Shown piece after piece: positions 22,283-34,238 of a DNA stretch of 50,454 nucleotides. Position numbers and translations under genes: made by a program. The notes under the pieces were generated by a model, which was given only the letters and a program-made list of their open reading frames with translations, did not search any database and was not told the origin of the DNA. Position 1 is the first letter of the stretch; every line of letters starts with the position of its first letter. Origin of the DNA: Conidiobolus coronatus NRRL 28638 (Eukaryota; Entomophthoromycota; Entomophthoromycetes; Entomophthorales; Conidiobolaceae); the NCBI GenBank assembly GCA_001566745.1, contig KQ964419.1, positions 423,154 to 473,607 on the forward strand, read 5' to 3'.

Positions 22283-23316
22283 TCTAATCAAAATCTTGAC
22301 GATCAATCTAATGTATAGATTAGTGTCATTTCTTTGCATAGAAGAAAAGTTTTTCATAAACATTTATTGAAGCTTATTTACACTATTATGAGATCTTTCA
22401 AAGAGTAAAAAGTTTGGTATAATATTTTTATATACATTACTTGTTCAATATATGAACAATTAGACTAAAATTATAAAAAATTAAATAAATCTTTTGTCCG
22501 GATATTATGACATTTCTTCAATATTCATAAGTTTTCCAAATCAAGTAAATAATCTTATTTGCTCTTTTATAGAATAAATACTGTTCTATCTTAGAAATAA
22601 GGGGATTTTGTAAAGTTTTTCGTGGAGATTTAATTAATGTTTGTTTAGAATCAGCGTATTAGTTTTATTACAGCATATATTGTATCATTAACAAAAAAAA
22701 TTTTATATTGAGATCTTAAAATATTAAAATATATTTCTCTCTAAAATATATAATAATGAAAATATAATAATTGCTAATTAATCTAATATACAACTGGATT
22801 TTCTGAAATATCAAAATTCTAGATAATGTAAAACTGGTCAAAGAATAGTCAAAATTAAGTAGTTGGGGTTCAGTATATTGGAGATTTATGTAGAAAATAT
22901 ACTTTTTATAATAATAAGAGATTTGGAAATAATAATTAGAGAATAATGAAATACATATTTCTCACAATAATAACCTACGTATTGATGATATCATTTATAA
23001 GCTATTATTTTATTAAGTTTTTATAAATATAAAACGTTGCAGATACCATAATTCTGTAATATTTAATTTAATAGAAGTAATTAGAATAGTATCTATTTAT
23101 AATGCATTGTTAGAAATCAAAGATTATAAGAGACCACTTTAGAAAAATTTTCAATTGTAGCAATTTGAAGCAAAATGATGCCAAATCAAAATTTTCAAAT
23201 TACCTTTTCTTAATCTATATAAAAGAGGGCTTTATTATTAAAATATATTTTTTTATATAAAAAAGAAATATAATTGGATCTATTTTATAGCTAGTTAAGC
23301 TTTAAAAGTTGCCAAA
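22283..23316. other. Intergenic
   Basis: AT-rich DNA upstream of the GPCR pseudogene. Nothing else is seen. Confidence 0.4.
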
Positions 23317-24255
23317 ATGGTCAGTATTAATGAAAACAATACTATTCATAACGTATTATATAGAGTCACGCTGATTTTTTCTTTGTTTTTGATTGTGTTT
23401 AGTGCTATTTTGTTATATATTCTAGTATTTAAAGTTACTAAAAACTCCTGAAAGTAAGATTATGTTAATATTGACTATTGTAGAGCTAGAACTATCCATA
23501 TCAAAGATAGTGATGTCCATCTATAAGTTTGTGTATGGATCAACGTTTTTAGAAAAGGGTACTTTTTTATGTCGTTTAAGTTCATTTGATTATCAACTTT
23601 TTTTTAAGGATAGAGCTTGCTATAGTTTCTGTGCTAGCTATGATGAGGTATCTTATAGTTTGCCATGGAATTGAAAAAAGCTTTGCATTTTGGATAGCTG
23701 TGACAGCTGCAGTGTGTGCACCAGCAAGCTTTATATATATATGCAGCAATTTTAAAAGATGCTACGCCTTCTCCAAGTAAAATGGCATGTTATCCGTATA
23801 TGAATCCTGGATACTTATCAAAGATCATGAATTATATAATACCTTTTTTATTTCTTATCCCTAGTTGGACAATAACTTATTGCTATTTTTTAATTGGATT
23901 AAAAGTAGGAAAAAAGCTTAATCAAATGAGATCAGAAGCTCAAAATATTAACGACGTTCAAAGTTTAAAATTGATAAAGCGTCAAAAGATCAAAATCACT
24001 ATTCAGCTAACAGCTGTAGTAATAATTTATAATCTGAATTTCAGTATTGCTTATATAACATGGATTTTAAAATTTGCAATAGGATATAATAGACCTCCTA
24101 TTTTAGAAGCTCTATCTGGTATACTTATATTTTTCACACTGACAGTAAATCCACTTTTGGCTATTACGTTTCAACCAGAGTTAAACCTTGAGTTAATTTC
24201 TATGCTATTTTACATGGGTTTAAAAATTAAAACACTATTTAATCGACTTTTTTAA
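23317..24255 (+). pseudogene. Rhodopsin-like GPCR pseudogene with three +1 frameshifts
   Basis: Clear paralogue of the receptor at 15265-16206, with the same order of blocks: an N-terminus and TM1 from the ATG at 23317, an ESKIMLILTIVELELSISK block, LRIELAIVSVLAMMRYLIVC, YPYMNPGYL, LIGLKVGKKLNQMRSEAQ, and a TM7 NPLLAITFQPEL. The reading frame moves by +1 three times: near 23445 (before CCTGAAAGT), in an eight-T run at 23598-23605, and in the TATATATA tract around 23733-23741. After the third shift the original frame is restored. The total span of 939 nt nearly equals the intact paralogue (942 nt). Cys-bearing positions and the NP motif are preserved. This suggests either very recent decay or sequencing errors in simple tracts. 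Splicing cannot explain it because no intron fits. Confidence 0.85.
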
Positions 24256-25364
24256 ATAAAAATTTGCATTATTTCAAATGATTCTTTTTACTATTGTTTT
24301 AAATACTTGTTTAAGAAAATTTTCTTATAGGTAATTATTATAACGCTAATATGGTTAATATTAGCAAGTATTTTATTCTATATTCAACGTATGGTTCAAG
24401 AATGATATTACCTGAAAGTTAATTTATACAATAGCTGCGAATTTCTATTAGAAATTGGTGGTTTATTTGCTAGTCAAAATTAGTTAACATATAACTGCGA
24501 TCGATAATAGCTTAAGCTTTATATATCTTAATATATCGAAATCACAAGATTAATAGCTTAGGATAATTATATTTTTAACACAGATGATGTTTTATGTAAT
24601 TAACTTAATTTTAAAATGTATTATACAATGCTAGTTCTGATAAAATTATTAAGTTCTTTAATATTGACCTCAATATAGTTAATAAGGATCTGTCTCTTAA
24701 TTTTTAGGAATTAAGAAGCCTCAAGTTGATATTCATTATCTAAAATCTTATTTAACTATTATTAGGAAATGATTAAGCTATTTTATGATTTTTTATTCAA
24801 TTAATATTGAGCGGCTGTAATCATTTTTTTAGAGTTCTTTGCCATGCTTTCCTACATATTGACCAAATTATTCTAATTATTATACTGTTTTTAATAAATC
24901 ATAAGTTACTTTATTCTTATTTGACAAAGTGTATATGCTTATATTACAATATTCATTTTTTTCAAATATTGATTGTAATACTTCAGCTTATGATCAGTAA
25001 ATGAATCAATAAATATATTCAATATAAAATTTTTTCTATAGTTTTGTGATTAATAGTTATTATACGCATGTAAAGTTTTTGATTTTGATTTGAATCAACA
25101 CGTAGTTTAACCTTATAATAGATATAATTAAAAACAAATGATGAGTTAATCCATCTTCAATAAAATCATATAATGTGGCTTAATAGTATTAGATGGTGAA
25201 CTTTTGTAGTTGAAATTCTAGAATCCGAATTATATTTTTAGGATAAGCGTGTCATTTAATTTTGAAGCAGATAAATTTGATAATGTTATAGATAAAAATC
25301 CTTTCTTTATAAGTAATAGTTAATTAACGAAAAAGGTAAACAATGTAATATACAATAATAATAT
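24256..25364. other. Intergenic
   Basis: AT-rich. A 65-codon plus-strand frame at 24807-25004 is hydrophobic by composition only and is not supported. Confidence 0.4.
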
Positions 25365-25628
25365 ATATGGGTAATTCTGGTTAATTCGATTCAAATTTTG
25401 TATGACCTCAGTTCTAAATTTTAGCCATAGTATAAGCAAGCTATTAGTAATTACAGTAGTTATTTAAAAGAAATTAACTTATAATATAATATTAAATCGT
25501 TGTTATTTTAGTTTTAGTTAACAAAATAATTGTTTCTAGGTTTAAACATATAAAAAACATAAATATATACATTTAACCTATAAAAATTTAGGACAAATTG
25601 TCGTCGTTTTAACCAGAATCACTCAAAT
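25365..25628 (+). repeat. MITE-like repeat, copy 4 (subfamily a)
   Basis: Left end ATATGGGTAATTCTGGTTAA. Right end AACCAGAATCACTCAAAT, where the last ATAT has mutated to AAAT. 264 bp. The interior matches copies 3 and 6, including AGTATAAGCAAGCTATTAG. It directly abuts the decayed coding remnant at 25629. Confidence 0.8.
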
Positions 25629-25954
25629 TTAATAGTAATAGATAAATAAATTAATAAGTTTATTAATGGTACTTGCAGTGTTCAATAGTTTATCAGTTAT
25701 ATAGTTGCCGTTATTCTCAATAACAATTTGGTAACGCTCGTGGTGTTGCTAGTACCATTATAGAAGAGTGCATTTGAGGTATTATTAAAGAAATAATTAA
25801 TTGGATCTTTTACTTCAATTTCACCTTCATAGATTTCATTATTTAAGTATTTTCCCATACTTTTAAATAATAATGTCAGATAATTAGCTCTCTTAGAGAC
25901 TACATCAGCACCAAAACTTGTCTTTATTTAATTAAAGTAACTAGTAGTATTCAT
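25629..25954 (-). pseudogene. Decayed coding remnant of unknown family
   Basis: On the minus strand from an ATG at 25954 a frame reads MNTTSYFN, then a TAA, then stays open with coding-like composition (FGADVVSKRANYLTLLFKSM, later INYFFNNTSNALFYNGTSN). It is then displaced by one frame and continues YQIVIENNGNYITDKLLNTA to a TAA at 25629-25631. The nonsense codon (probably CAA to TAA) and the frameshift indicate a dead gene. The Asn/Thr-rich part with several N-x-T/S sequons suggests an extracytoplasmic protein. I do not recognise the family. The 3' end coincides with the edge of MITE copy 4. Confidence 0.4.
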
Positions 25955-26582
25955 AATATTATCATGGATTATTAATAAATATGCTGTTAAGAAGAGTTTT
26001 ACTCATCAAATTTAAGCTGTTAAAATAATAGAAACGCAGATTAATATACTTATTCTATTAGTTTTAAAAATCAAATTATCTAAATTTGTTAGATCACGTG
26101 AAAAATGATTTTAGTAACGTTAATTTAATGAAATAGTCAGTTAACTTAAAGTAATTCCGGATTTCAAAATGAAATTCACCACCTAATATATAACATGGCA
26201 TATTTTTCATTTTTATAATCCAACATATTATATAAATATCATAGTTGATTAATTTTTTCTTCACTAATTAAAATAAATCAAGCAAAGTATTGAATAAAGC
26301 AAGTATGTTTAAAGAGATATATAATAGCTTAGGTGAAACAACAGTGGCAGGAATTTTAGCAAATCTGTTTCAGATATGATTGGGATTGGCTAAATTTTTG
26401 TAAAATCTGAAGAACACCTGTAGCTTTAAGCATTGTTACGTAATCAAACTATCTTAAGTCAAGTTTACCTTTCTATTATTGTAAGATATATTTATACTTC
26501 GCGATATAAATATATGATATTAATAAATTCAAATCGATAAATATCAATTTTAGAAGAGAAAATACGCAATAATATTTATTAA
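25955..26582. other. Intergenic, 3' side of the GH47 gene
   Basis: AT-rich. A minus-strand frame around 26100-26200 (MPCYILGGEFHFEIRNYF) might belong to the same decayed gene as the neighbouring remnant, but no link can be shown. Confidence 0.3.
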
Positions 26583-28046
26583 CTATGGAATTCTCAAGGG
26601 ATGAGCTTCAGTATTAAAGACCCATTGATTGAGATCAAGAGTGCTGTCTTTATCAAAGATCAAGTACAAATATTTGAGAGTCTCTGCAAGGAAGAAACTT
26701 TCCATAACATCTTCTTGCTGGCTATTCTTATCCAAATTATTTACATCTCCATAGCAAGCAAAAGCAGTATTTGTACGTGAATATCTTTCCAAAGCTGCAA
26801 ATATTTGCCAAGCTTTATCACGGTACTCTTTACGATGAGTGAAGCGCCAGGAGTAGAATAAAGATTCAATTAATTCCGGTCTCAAATAGTTTAGACTGTT
26901 AATGAACTCTAATGGGCGATCATTATGCCAGCGAACGTTGTCAGGGGCTAGTCCGGTTTTAGATTGAGCATAGAATTGATAACCTGTCTCTGTAAGATCA
27001 AGCCCTAGTTTAGAGTTATCTTTTGTGTTTAGTACAAAGTCTCCATATTGAAGTAAACCTCCCATGAATAAAGATAAGTGGTCCATAGTTTGCTCATAGT
27101 TGCCATTTCCGTCGATTCTACCAAGGTAAGTAAGGCCGTTATGGCCTTTTCTAACTAGTGTTTTGAATCCTTCAACTGATTCCAAATACATTCTTTTCCA
27201 TTGGTCTGTTTCTCCATTAGTGAGAGCATGAAGTTTGATTAAATACTCGTAAAAGCTATCTCCGGCAGCTCCGAAAGTAACTTCTTTACTAACAAATTGG
27301 CCATTGTTCAAATCAAGGAAGATTGGATAGAGACCCTTTTGAGGTTTGCGTAACTTATCCAATTTATCAAAAACAAGCTGGGAAGCCTTAGCATATGTGG
27401 GGTCTTTAGTGATTTGACTTAATCTCGTGAACTCTAGCTGAAGAGTTCCTATTTCTGCCAAATTTACAATATTTCCACTAGCTGGTCTGTTATTGCGGAA
27501 ATCTACAGCTCCATAAGGGAAGCCTGAAGGGGAGGTAAACATGTATAGCATTTTATCGGCTAAGGCCTTGGCTTTTTCTAGTAATATCCCTTCGTGAGAT
27601 AAGTCATAAGCACTAATAAGACCTCCTAAGTATCTGATGTTTGTTTCAAAAGTTATCACAGGACGGTCAGTTTTTGTGAAGTCAACATCGTCAATCTTAT
27701 TAACAGCTTCATAGAACTCGTCCTTGAGGCCCATAAGCCAAAGGGTAGAGAGTGAATCAACAATAGTAACACCCCATCCCTGGAATCTATCGCTTACACT
27801 GCGGTTGGAAATGGGTCTAACTTCGTCGCTTCCCCATGCATATTTCTTATACCCGTTCCAAGCGTGCAAAAAGGCGCGTTTTACAGCTTCCTTCTTGATA
27901 GGGTCGTCTTGCTCGCCTAAGGGATCAGGGCCAGAGCTTGAAAGCTTTTTACCTCTGTGAATCTCTAAAATTTGAATGGTTTCAGGCGTAGCTGATAATA
28001 CACTTAAGTTTATTAAAAGGCAATAAATTAATTTTGATATTATCAT
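26583..28046 (-). CDS. Secreted glycoside hydrolase family 47 alpha-1,2-mannosidase
   Basis: Intronless frame of 487 residues, the usual size of secreted fungal GH47 enzymes. Residues 1-19 form a signal peptide. The family blocks are in order: WGVTIVDSLSTLWLMGL (91-107), FETNIRYLGGLISAYDLS (133-150) with the putative acid Glu134, FGAAGDSFYEYLIK (258-271) with Asp263, YLRPELIESLFYSWRFT (387-403) with Glu391 and Glu394, MESFFLAETLKYLYLIF (448-464), and VFNTEAHP with Thr479, the calcium ligand. Such enzymes trim alpha-1,2-mannose from N-glycans in the ER/Golgi, or outside the cell when secreted. No membrane anchor follows the signal sequence, which favours secretion or a luminal soluble form. 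Oddity: the family's conserved cysteine pair is absent (Leu326 and Gly355). After the signal peptide only Cys431 remains. A degraded copy lies at 47455-48253. TATA-like sequence at 28106-28114. Confidence 0.92.
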   Translation of the reverse strand: MIISKLIYCLLINLSVLSATPETIQILEIHRGKKLSSSGPDPLGEQDDPIKKEAVKRAFLHAWNGYKKYAWGSDEVRPISNRSVSDRFQGWGVTIVDSLSTLWLMGLKDEFYEAVNKIDDVDFTKTDRPVITFETNIRYLGGLISAYDLSHEGILLEKAKALADKMLYMFTSPSGFPYGAVDFRNNRPASGNIVNLAEIGTLQLEFTRLSQITKDPTYAKASQLVFDKLDKLRKPQKGLYPIFLDLNNGQFVSKEVTFGAAGDSFYEYLIKLHALTNGETDQWKRMYLESVEGFKTLVRKGHNGLTYLGRIDGNGNYEQTMDHLSLFMGGLLQYGDFVLNTKDNSKLGLDLTETGYQFYAQSKTGLAPDNVRWHNDRPLEFINSLNYLRPELIESLFYSWRFTHRKEYRDKAWQIFAALERYSRTNTAFACYGDVNNLDKNSQQEDVMESFFLAETLKYLYLIFDKDSTLDLNQWVFNTEAHPLRIP

Positions 28047-29591
28047 TCTTATATAAAACAGTTAGAATTTAATATTTTTATAATTATTTGATTACGAAAT
28101 CAGGGCTATTTATACTACATCTCCATAATTAATCATTTATATCCATATATAAATTAATTACTAATTTAGTTTAATATGCCTAATTTAAGTTAAATCCAGA
28201 ATTATTTTATTGCAAAACTATTTTACTTCAAGCCTTTTTTCCTTGAAATTAAAATCATCCAATAAAGGAATAGGTTCCAGTCAAATGATTTAAAATTTTT
28301 TATTATGGGTAGATTTAATGATTTGGTAAATTTAAGATTATTGAGGAATATTAAGTAATCTTAAGGTTCAATTACATGAAAGTAGCCTTAAGATTATAAA
28401 GTACTGCATATTAACTTGATTTTTCAAAAAGCTGCTCATCTTCAATTTATTGTTTAACTAAACATGTAAATTTATAAAACTAATCGTACCATTTCGCATT
28501 TTGTTCTATTTGATAAATATCAAATCAAATTTCTTTATACTGCATAATTCTATTATATATTTAATTTCTTATTAATTAACCCTTAAAAATATTATTGATA
28601 GCCTTCATAGTTCATTTAATCAAATTAGTTTATAAATTAGTAACCAAATTAAGTATAATTTGCTGACAGTTAGCCTCTACTGTATAATATCTTGAATATT
28701 ATTTGTGTGTTAGCCAAAGTAAGCATAATTCCAATTAATGTAGTAAATTAATTTACACTGTTAATATATTGCTTCTAATTGAATATGCATTATACTATAT
28801 CATATTCAAGTAGCGACTATATAAACGGCTATAAGCATACTTCTATTGGAAGTAAATATTTAAGGGATAAAAATGAAATGAAAATACAACCAAATTACTT
28901 CATATATAGTTATATATAATTGTGCCACAAGTATCAAAATAATACGAGTTTTAGTTTTAGATTTAAATTACCAAAACCTCTGGTTATTAGCCTTATTGAA
29001 TACTTCACTGAAAATGGTATATTATTAATAATCTAAGTATGTAGCAACTAATATTTTCATTATGCTGTTTAAAAAACAATTATTCTTAAATGTTGCTGGG
29101 AGATTATTTAATGAATAACACTTTTTACCAACACTGCTAAATAGAGCGATTGTTTTGGAATTAGCCTTGGAATGGGATTGGTATTGAGCGAGATCTCGGT
29201 TAAGGCACTTGCTTGTATTGAACAAAGAAAGTATTAATAATTAGATTATATATTGTAGTATATGAAGGTTGAATCAATAATAGTGGAATTGATATGATAT
29301 CTTTGTATTTATACATATAGCATATATTTCAAAAATTTGAAAGGATATCGTTATATACTGAGTCATTACTATATATAAAAAGTGGAGAGTTTTGGTGCAT
29401 CAGGTGTGTTGTAATTTATATTAGTAATGGAATTCTCTTAGCTTCTTTTGATTAGTTTAATATTGAAAACATATGAACTGAGGACCAGTATATAACAACA
29501 TTAGCTTGCTAATTTTTATTATATCGTAATTTAAACATTGCACAAGCTAATTTTAGCAGCTTATTAAGTTTTTCTTTAAAACTAGCAATAT
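28047..29591. other. Intergenic between GH47 and the CRAL-TRIO array
   Basis: AT-rich, about 1.5 kb. A 66-codon minus-strand frame at 29025-29225 has no family resemblance and is not called. Apart from the GH47 promoter nothing is seen. Confidence 0.4.
28106..28114 (-). promoter_or_regulatory. TATA box of the GH47 gene
   Basis: The minus strand reads GTATAAATAGCCC. TATAAATAG is a full match to the eukaryotic TATA consensus and lies 60-68 nt upstream of the ATG, leaving room for a short leader. It is embedded in a locally less AT-rich patch, which makes chance occurrence less likely. Confidence 0.5.
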
Positions 29592-30873
29592 TTAAACCCT
29601 ATTCTCGTTTAAAGATACCCAATTAACATTATCATACCCTTGAATAACATTTAACCTATGATAAATATTTTTGCAAAAATCGTATTCGCTCATTTTAACA
29701 TAGTTAGACGCTAATTGGTCTCCTATTTCATCTCTGTTAGCTTTAATTTGATCATCATTAGATTCTGTCCACTTATAGGTCAATTTCTCAAAGCTTTGGA
29801 TTAAATCCTTTCTTTCTTCCACTAGTTTAAGATAATTGTCATCATAAGCTTTGGGAAGTCCTTCTTTTTCAGAAGGGGGAAAATATTGGTAATTGAAATT
29901 GTCTGATCCACCAAGGCTTTTGAGAAGGACTTTATCGTCAATATACTTCTTAATTTCTTCTCCTTGAGTGAAAGTGAGTTTGTCTCTAGTTCTTTGTTCA
30001 AAAAGTGGGGAAATTACATACCATACGCCTAGTTTACGTTATTATATAAGCAAAAAATTTATAGATAAACTTACTATTAAATATCCAAGGCGCGTCATGG
30101 ATTATAAACTTAGTCATCAGTTCTGGAAAATGATTTGGCAATAAATTTGCCATAATTTTTATGTGGTTAATATCCTAAAAAAATTAATTAATATGCAAAA
30201 TAACGATTTTATCTCGAAATTTACTGTATTAGCAAGAGTGTATCCATTCATATTAAGTACAACTGTCATTCTTGCCTGGTTTCCAAGCAAAAGATACGAG
30301 TTATTTATGTTAATTAAAAAGAATTTAAGGTAATCGTCAATAGTATATTTTGAAGCGAAACATCTCGAAGCTATTATATACATAATTAAACGACCATCTT
30401 TACATTTTTGATAAAAAAAAGCATTCATTTGAGCAATTGAGACTATCATTCAAGCACCTTTCGCCTTCTTTACAAGTTTGTTCATGTATATCCTGACTAA
30501 AATAGTCTAAAGAATTGATAAACATTTTGTAAGCTTCTTTGGCCTTCCATTTTCTAGCTATTAAGTACTTGATAGCTTTTATATCTGGATGATCACATTT
30601 AATTATTTTTGATAAAGTGGATTTAAGCTCTTCTCCAGTCTTATTGGAAATTTTAAGGCCTTCCTGAGTTTCGTAAGATCTGCTAATTACGCTTGAGAAT
30701 CTCCAAGATGAGTTTTTTACAGCTTTATCATTATCTTCATTTATATTAATTTGTTTATTATTCAGTCTATCTAATACGAGTTTCCAAAACTCCTTTAACT
30801 TGGTGGTTTGCTCTTTTGTTAAGTTTAAAAAATCTCCATAAGTTCTAGCTTTAACAGTAGCAGAGTCGCCCAT
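29592..30873 (-). pseudogene. Csr1/Sec14-like CRAL-TRIO protein, array copy A, one frameshift
   Basis: Three exons: 30225-30873, 30075-30174 (100 nt) and 29592-30028, with introns of 50 and 46 nt. Exon 1 carries one extra base in an eight-T run (plus-strand A run 30413-30420). Removing it joins NECFF to YQKCKDGRLIMY and makes the exon 648 nt, like its paralogues. Corrected, the protein would have 394 residues: an N-terminal CRAL-TRIO-N region (KARTYGDFLNLT, ARKWKAKEAYKMF), the lipid-binding domain (DGRLIMY, NMNGYTLANT, HFPELMTKF, HDAPWIFN) and the C-terminal tail ending YDNVNWVSL. Everything else is open and the splice sites are good, so it is either a very recent pseudogene or a working gene with a sequencing error. 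It is the most diverged member together with B. The start is the ATG at 30873. The frame upstream of it begins with TTG. Confidence 0.8.
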
Positions 30874-32973
30874 TTTAACTATTAAAATAGGTTTATTATT
30901 AACAGCAGATTTTATATTCAAATTATATAACAAAATATAACAGTTTCAATTAGCCACAACTATTTCTTTACACAATTTTTTGTTAAAATTAGCAATAATT
31001 TTTGCTTAGTTATTATTAATTATTTTAAAATAATATAGTAATTTAGTGGTGATTTTTAGTGTATATGTATTTTATAGATTTTAAAATATCGATATTGTAT
31101 GATTCTTTTGATTATTAAAGTTGAAAATTGAAATCTAATCTAATAGCATCCTAGGTCAATATTTATACAAAAATAATGGAAAAATTTCTAGTTACATCAA
31201 ACAAATTCACATATTAACACGCAATTTTAAAACCAAATTAATTTTTGAACAAATATTATTTTATTTTCGATTGGCTATAGTAATTTGTATGTTTTATATG
31301 ATGGTTGTATTGCCCCGAATTTTCCGATATTGAAAATTATATATTAACCCTGAATTCATATCTGTCTCTTAAGGTAATGCAAGCTATAATGGAATTTATT
31401 TTTATATGATAATTCCAAATTTCCCATCTAATTCTATAAATTGTCAGAATGGCTTTATAGCAAGTCAAGCGGGAAATATCGGTTATCTAAATACTTGAAT
31501 TGAGGATTTTGCGTGTGATTTTATTAATAATTGTGATGATTAGCTGATGAAAATAAATTTGAAAGCATCAATAGTTCCAAGTGGGTATTGTTATTTAAGT
31601 GGGGTTTTATAATTGCTATTAGGGTGTTTCTAAATTGCTTATTATATATGTTTCTGGTTTAGTAGATTTATGGTAATTCAAGTATTTATATTAAGTAGTA
31701 TATTTATATTGAGCTTATATTATTTCTTTATATCAATTTGAGAGGAACAGCTGGATTCCAGGCCGTTAAAATATATATAAGATGACTAGTATTATGTTTA
31801 TAAGATATGTTAAATTCTCAACAACCAATAAATTAACGCGAATAAATATGCTATGTAACAAAATAAATTTATAATTTTAATTTGTTTAACACGTCAAATA
31901 TCGCTTAAATAATATAATTTTTATGAGTTTATGACGTGCGTAATAATATATAAGTTAAAAATTTTACTGTTACATAATAATGACATTATTTGCCAATTTT
32001 CTGTATTGATTAAAAAACTATCGTTTACTTTTATTTAGCTCAATCTATGTAATTTTTGAGTTAGTGTTATTATGTTAAGAGCTACTTATATTTATATTAG
32101 AGATTTAAGTTAACCTTATACAATTTTGAGCAAAAATTTTAATATATTATCAATTTTTCACACTTTTATTATTTCAATTAATACAGCAAATTTGAATCAA
32201 GCTAGCTAGAATTACATATTATACATTTGATAATAGCTTTTTTGAGGTAGCATGGAAAAGTTTTATTTATTTATTTAGAAATTACAATATTGATGCTTTG
32301 ATATGTATATTCGTAAATTATGTAAACCTAATTACTACTAATATTGCTTCTGATTATTTGCGTAATCAATATTTATATACAAATATATATATGGCCAAGT
32401 TGCATAGCTATATGCAAAAAAGTAGTATTAATTCTTAGAATTCTATATATAATTCAATAAAATTATCAGAAATCAAATTTTAAGCATTAACGTTGGTATT
32501 TAATAACACAGTTGATTAGAAAATTGTGTTTTAGTCACTTATAGATGTTATATTTTGAATTTGTTAGTAAATAATATATTGTTTAAAGTTATATTATTTA
32601 TAAATCTATACAAGCTATATTGTCTAATTTAAAGTTTGAAGAATTATAAAAACACAAAAATTATTAAAGATTTGATACCAACTAAACTTTTAACATAGCT
32701 TTGGCTAAATATGCAGATTTATATTATAGAAAAATAGTTATACTTGCTTAAAGTGAGATATATTAACATTTTGCTATTATTAATTAATCTATCTATGAAG
32801 CAATATTTGTAAAAATTGAAACTAAAACTCGTTCACTTTACCACAATTTCGATAATTTATATACTTGAGATTATAGAATATAGCATTGATGTGTTAAATA
32901 GAGATTATTGTTTAGATAACTATTAGCTTATTAAATAATTTCCTATCATAGTGATTGAAGGGTTTTTATTATG
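30874..32973. other. Intergenic between array copies A and B
   Basis: About 2.1 kb of AT-rich DNA. No remnants of the CRAL-TRIO family, no MITE and no RNA gene are recognised. Confidence 0.4.
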
Positions 32974-34238
32974 CTATTTTGCTTTTAAAACATCCCAATT
33001 GACATTATCGTATCCTTTAATTACTTTCAATCTGCGATAAATATTCCCACTATACTCGTACTTATCCAGTTTAGCATGATTAGATGCTAGTTCGTTAGCT
33101 AATTCATCTCTCTTAAGCTTAATTGCTTTCTCATTTGAATCAATCCAATTATATGTTGATTCTTCAAATTTATTCAAAAGAGCAGCTCTTTCTCCTTTCA
33201 ACTTGGAATATTCATCGTCATGGGGCTTGATTAATCCTTCATTACCCTTAGGTGGAAAATACTCATGTGTATATGGATTCGATCCTCCTAAATAAGATAA
33301 CAATACATCCTCATCAACATAGTCTTTAATTTGGTCATCTTGAGAGAAAATAACTTTTGATTTTATAACAGGATCTAAAAATGTGCAGAGTACTGACCAA
33401 ACGCCTAAAAAGTGTTAATATAATTAATAGAATATTAGTTATATTACTATTAAATATCCAGGGGGCTCCTAAAATTATGACTCTATGTAAAGTTTCAGGA
33501 TGGTGATCACTGGTAAATTTTGCTAATACTCTATTAATATTAATATCCTATATATAATTAGTTTTTATAAATTAATCTAAAAATACATATTACCGTGTTA
33601 GCTAATGAAAAACCTTTCATATTATATATAAGAGTCATGTTTGGGCTATTTCCTAGCATATAATAAGACTCATTAATAATATTAAACGAATTTCTGAAAT
33701 GCTCATTAATTTTAAATTTAGAAGGAAAATCTTTTGCAACATCTCCATACATAATTAAATTCCCGTCTTTGCAGTATCCATGGAAAAAGTTCTTATTTGA
33801 TTCAAGCATTTCAATATTCATACCCCTTTCACCTTCTTTCTTAGCAAGACAGAATTCTTCACTCATATAAAAGTCTAGTGAGTTAATAAGCATTTTGTAA
33901 GCTTCTTTTGATTTCCATTTACGGGCTTTTAGATATCTAGCAGCGACTATGTCAGGATTATCGCATCTTATTATGTTTGATAAACTTTCTTTAAGCTCTT
34001 TACCGTTCTTGCTTGATACTTTAAGATCACTACTACTCTCCAATCCTCCGAAAACGGTCTTCAGCTTCCAAATTGAAAGTAAGCCACTGTCAGCTTCATT
34101 ATCTTCATCTTGGACAGTCTTATCATTCAATCTATTTAGTACAAATCTCCAAAACTTTTTTAACTCTATTAATTCCACTTCTGTTAAATCTAAATAACTT
34201 CCATACACTCTAGCCTTTACAGGGGTACAATCATTCAT
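32974..34238 (-). CDS. Csr1/Sec14-like CRAL-TRIO lipid-transfer protein, array copy B
   Basis: Exons 33594-34238, 33448-33547 (exactly 100 nt) and 32974-33404 splice in phase (introns 46 and 43 nt; GTAATA donors) to 391 residues. The N-terminal part shows KARVYGSYLDLTEVELIELK, then ARKWKSKEAYKMLINSLDF, both typical of the CRAL-TRIO-N helices. The lipid-binding domain follows with DGNLIMYG, YNMKGFSLANT, DHHPETLHRV, APWIFN and DPVIKSKVIF. By hand alignment with yeast Sec14, the Glu of HHPE and the Lys of KSKVIF are the two phosphatidylinositol-headgroup residues. The C-terminal tail of about 100 residues (RDELANELASNHAKLDKYEY, then IYRRLKVIKGYDNVNW) resembles that of fungal Csr1/Sfh2-type proteins. 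Such proteins shuttle phosphoinositides and other lipids between membranes. TATA-like TATAAATATA at 34309-34318. Confidence 0.88.
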
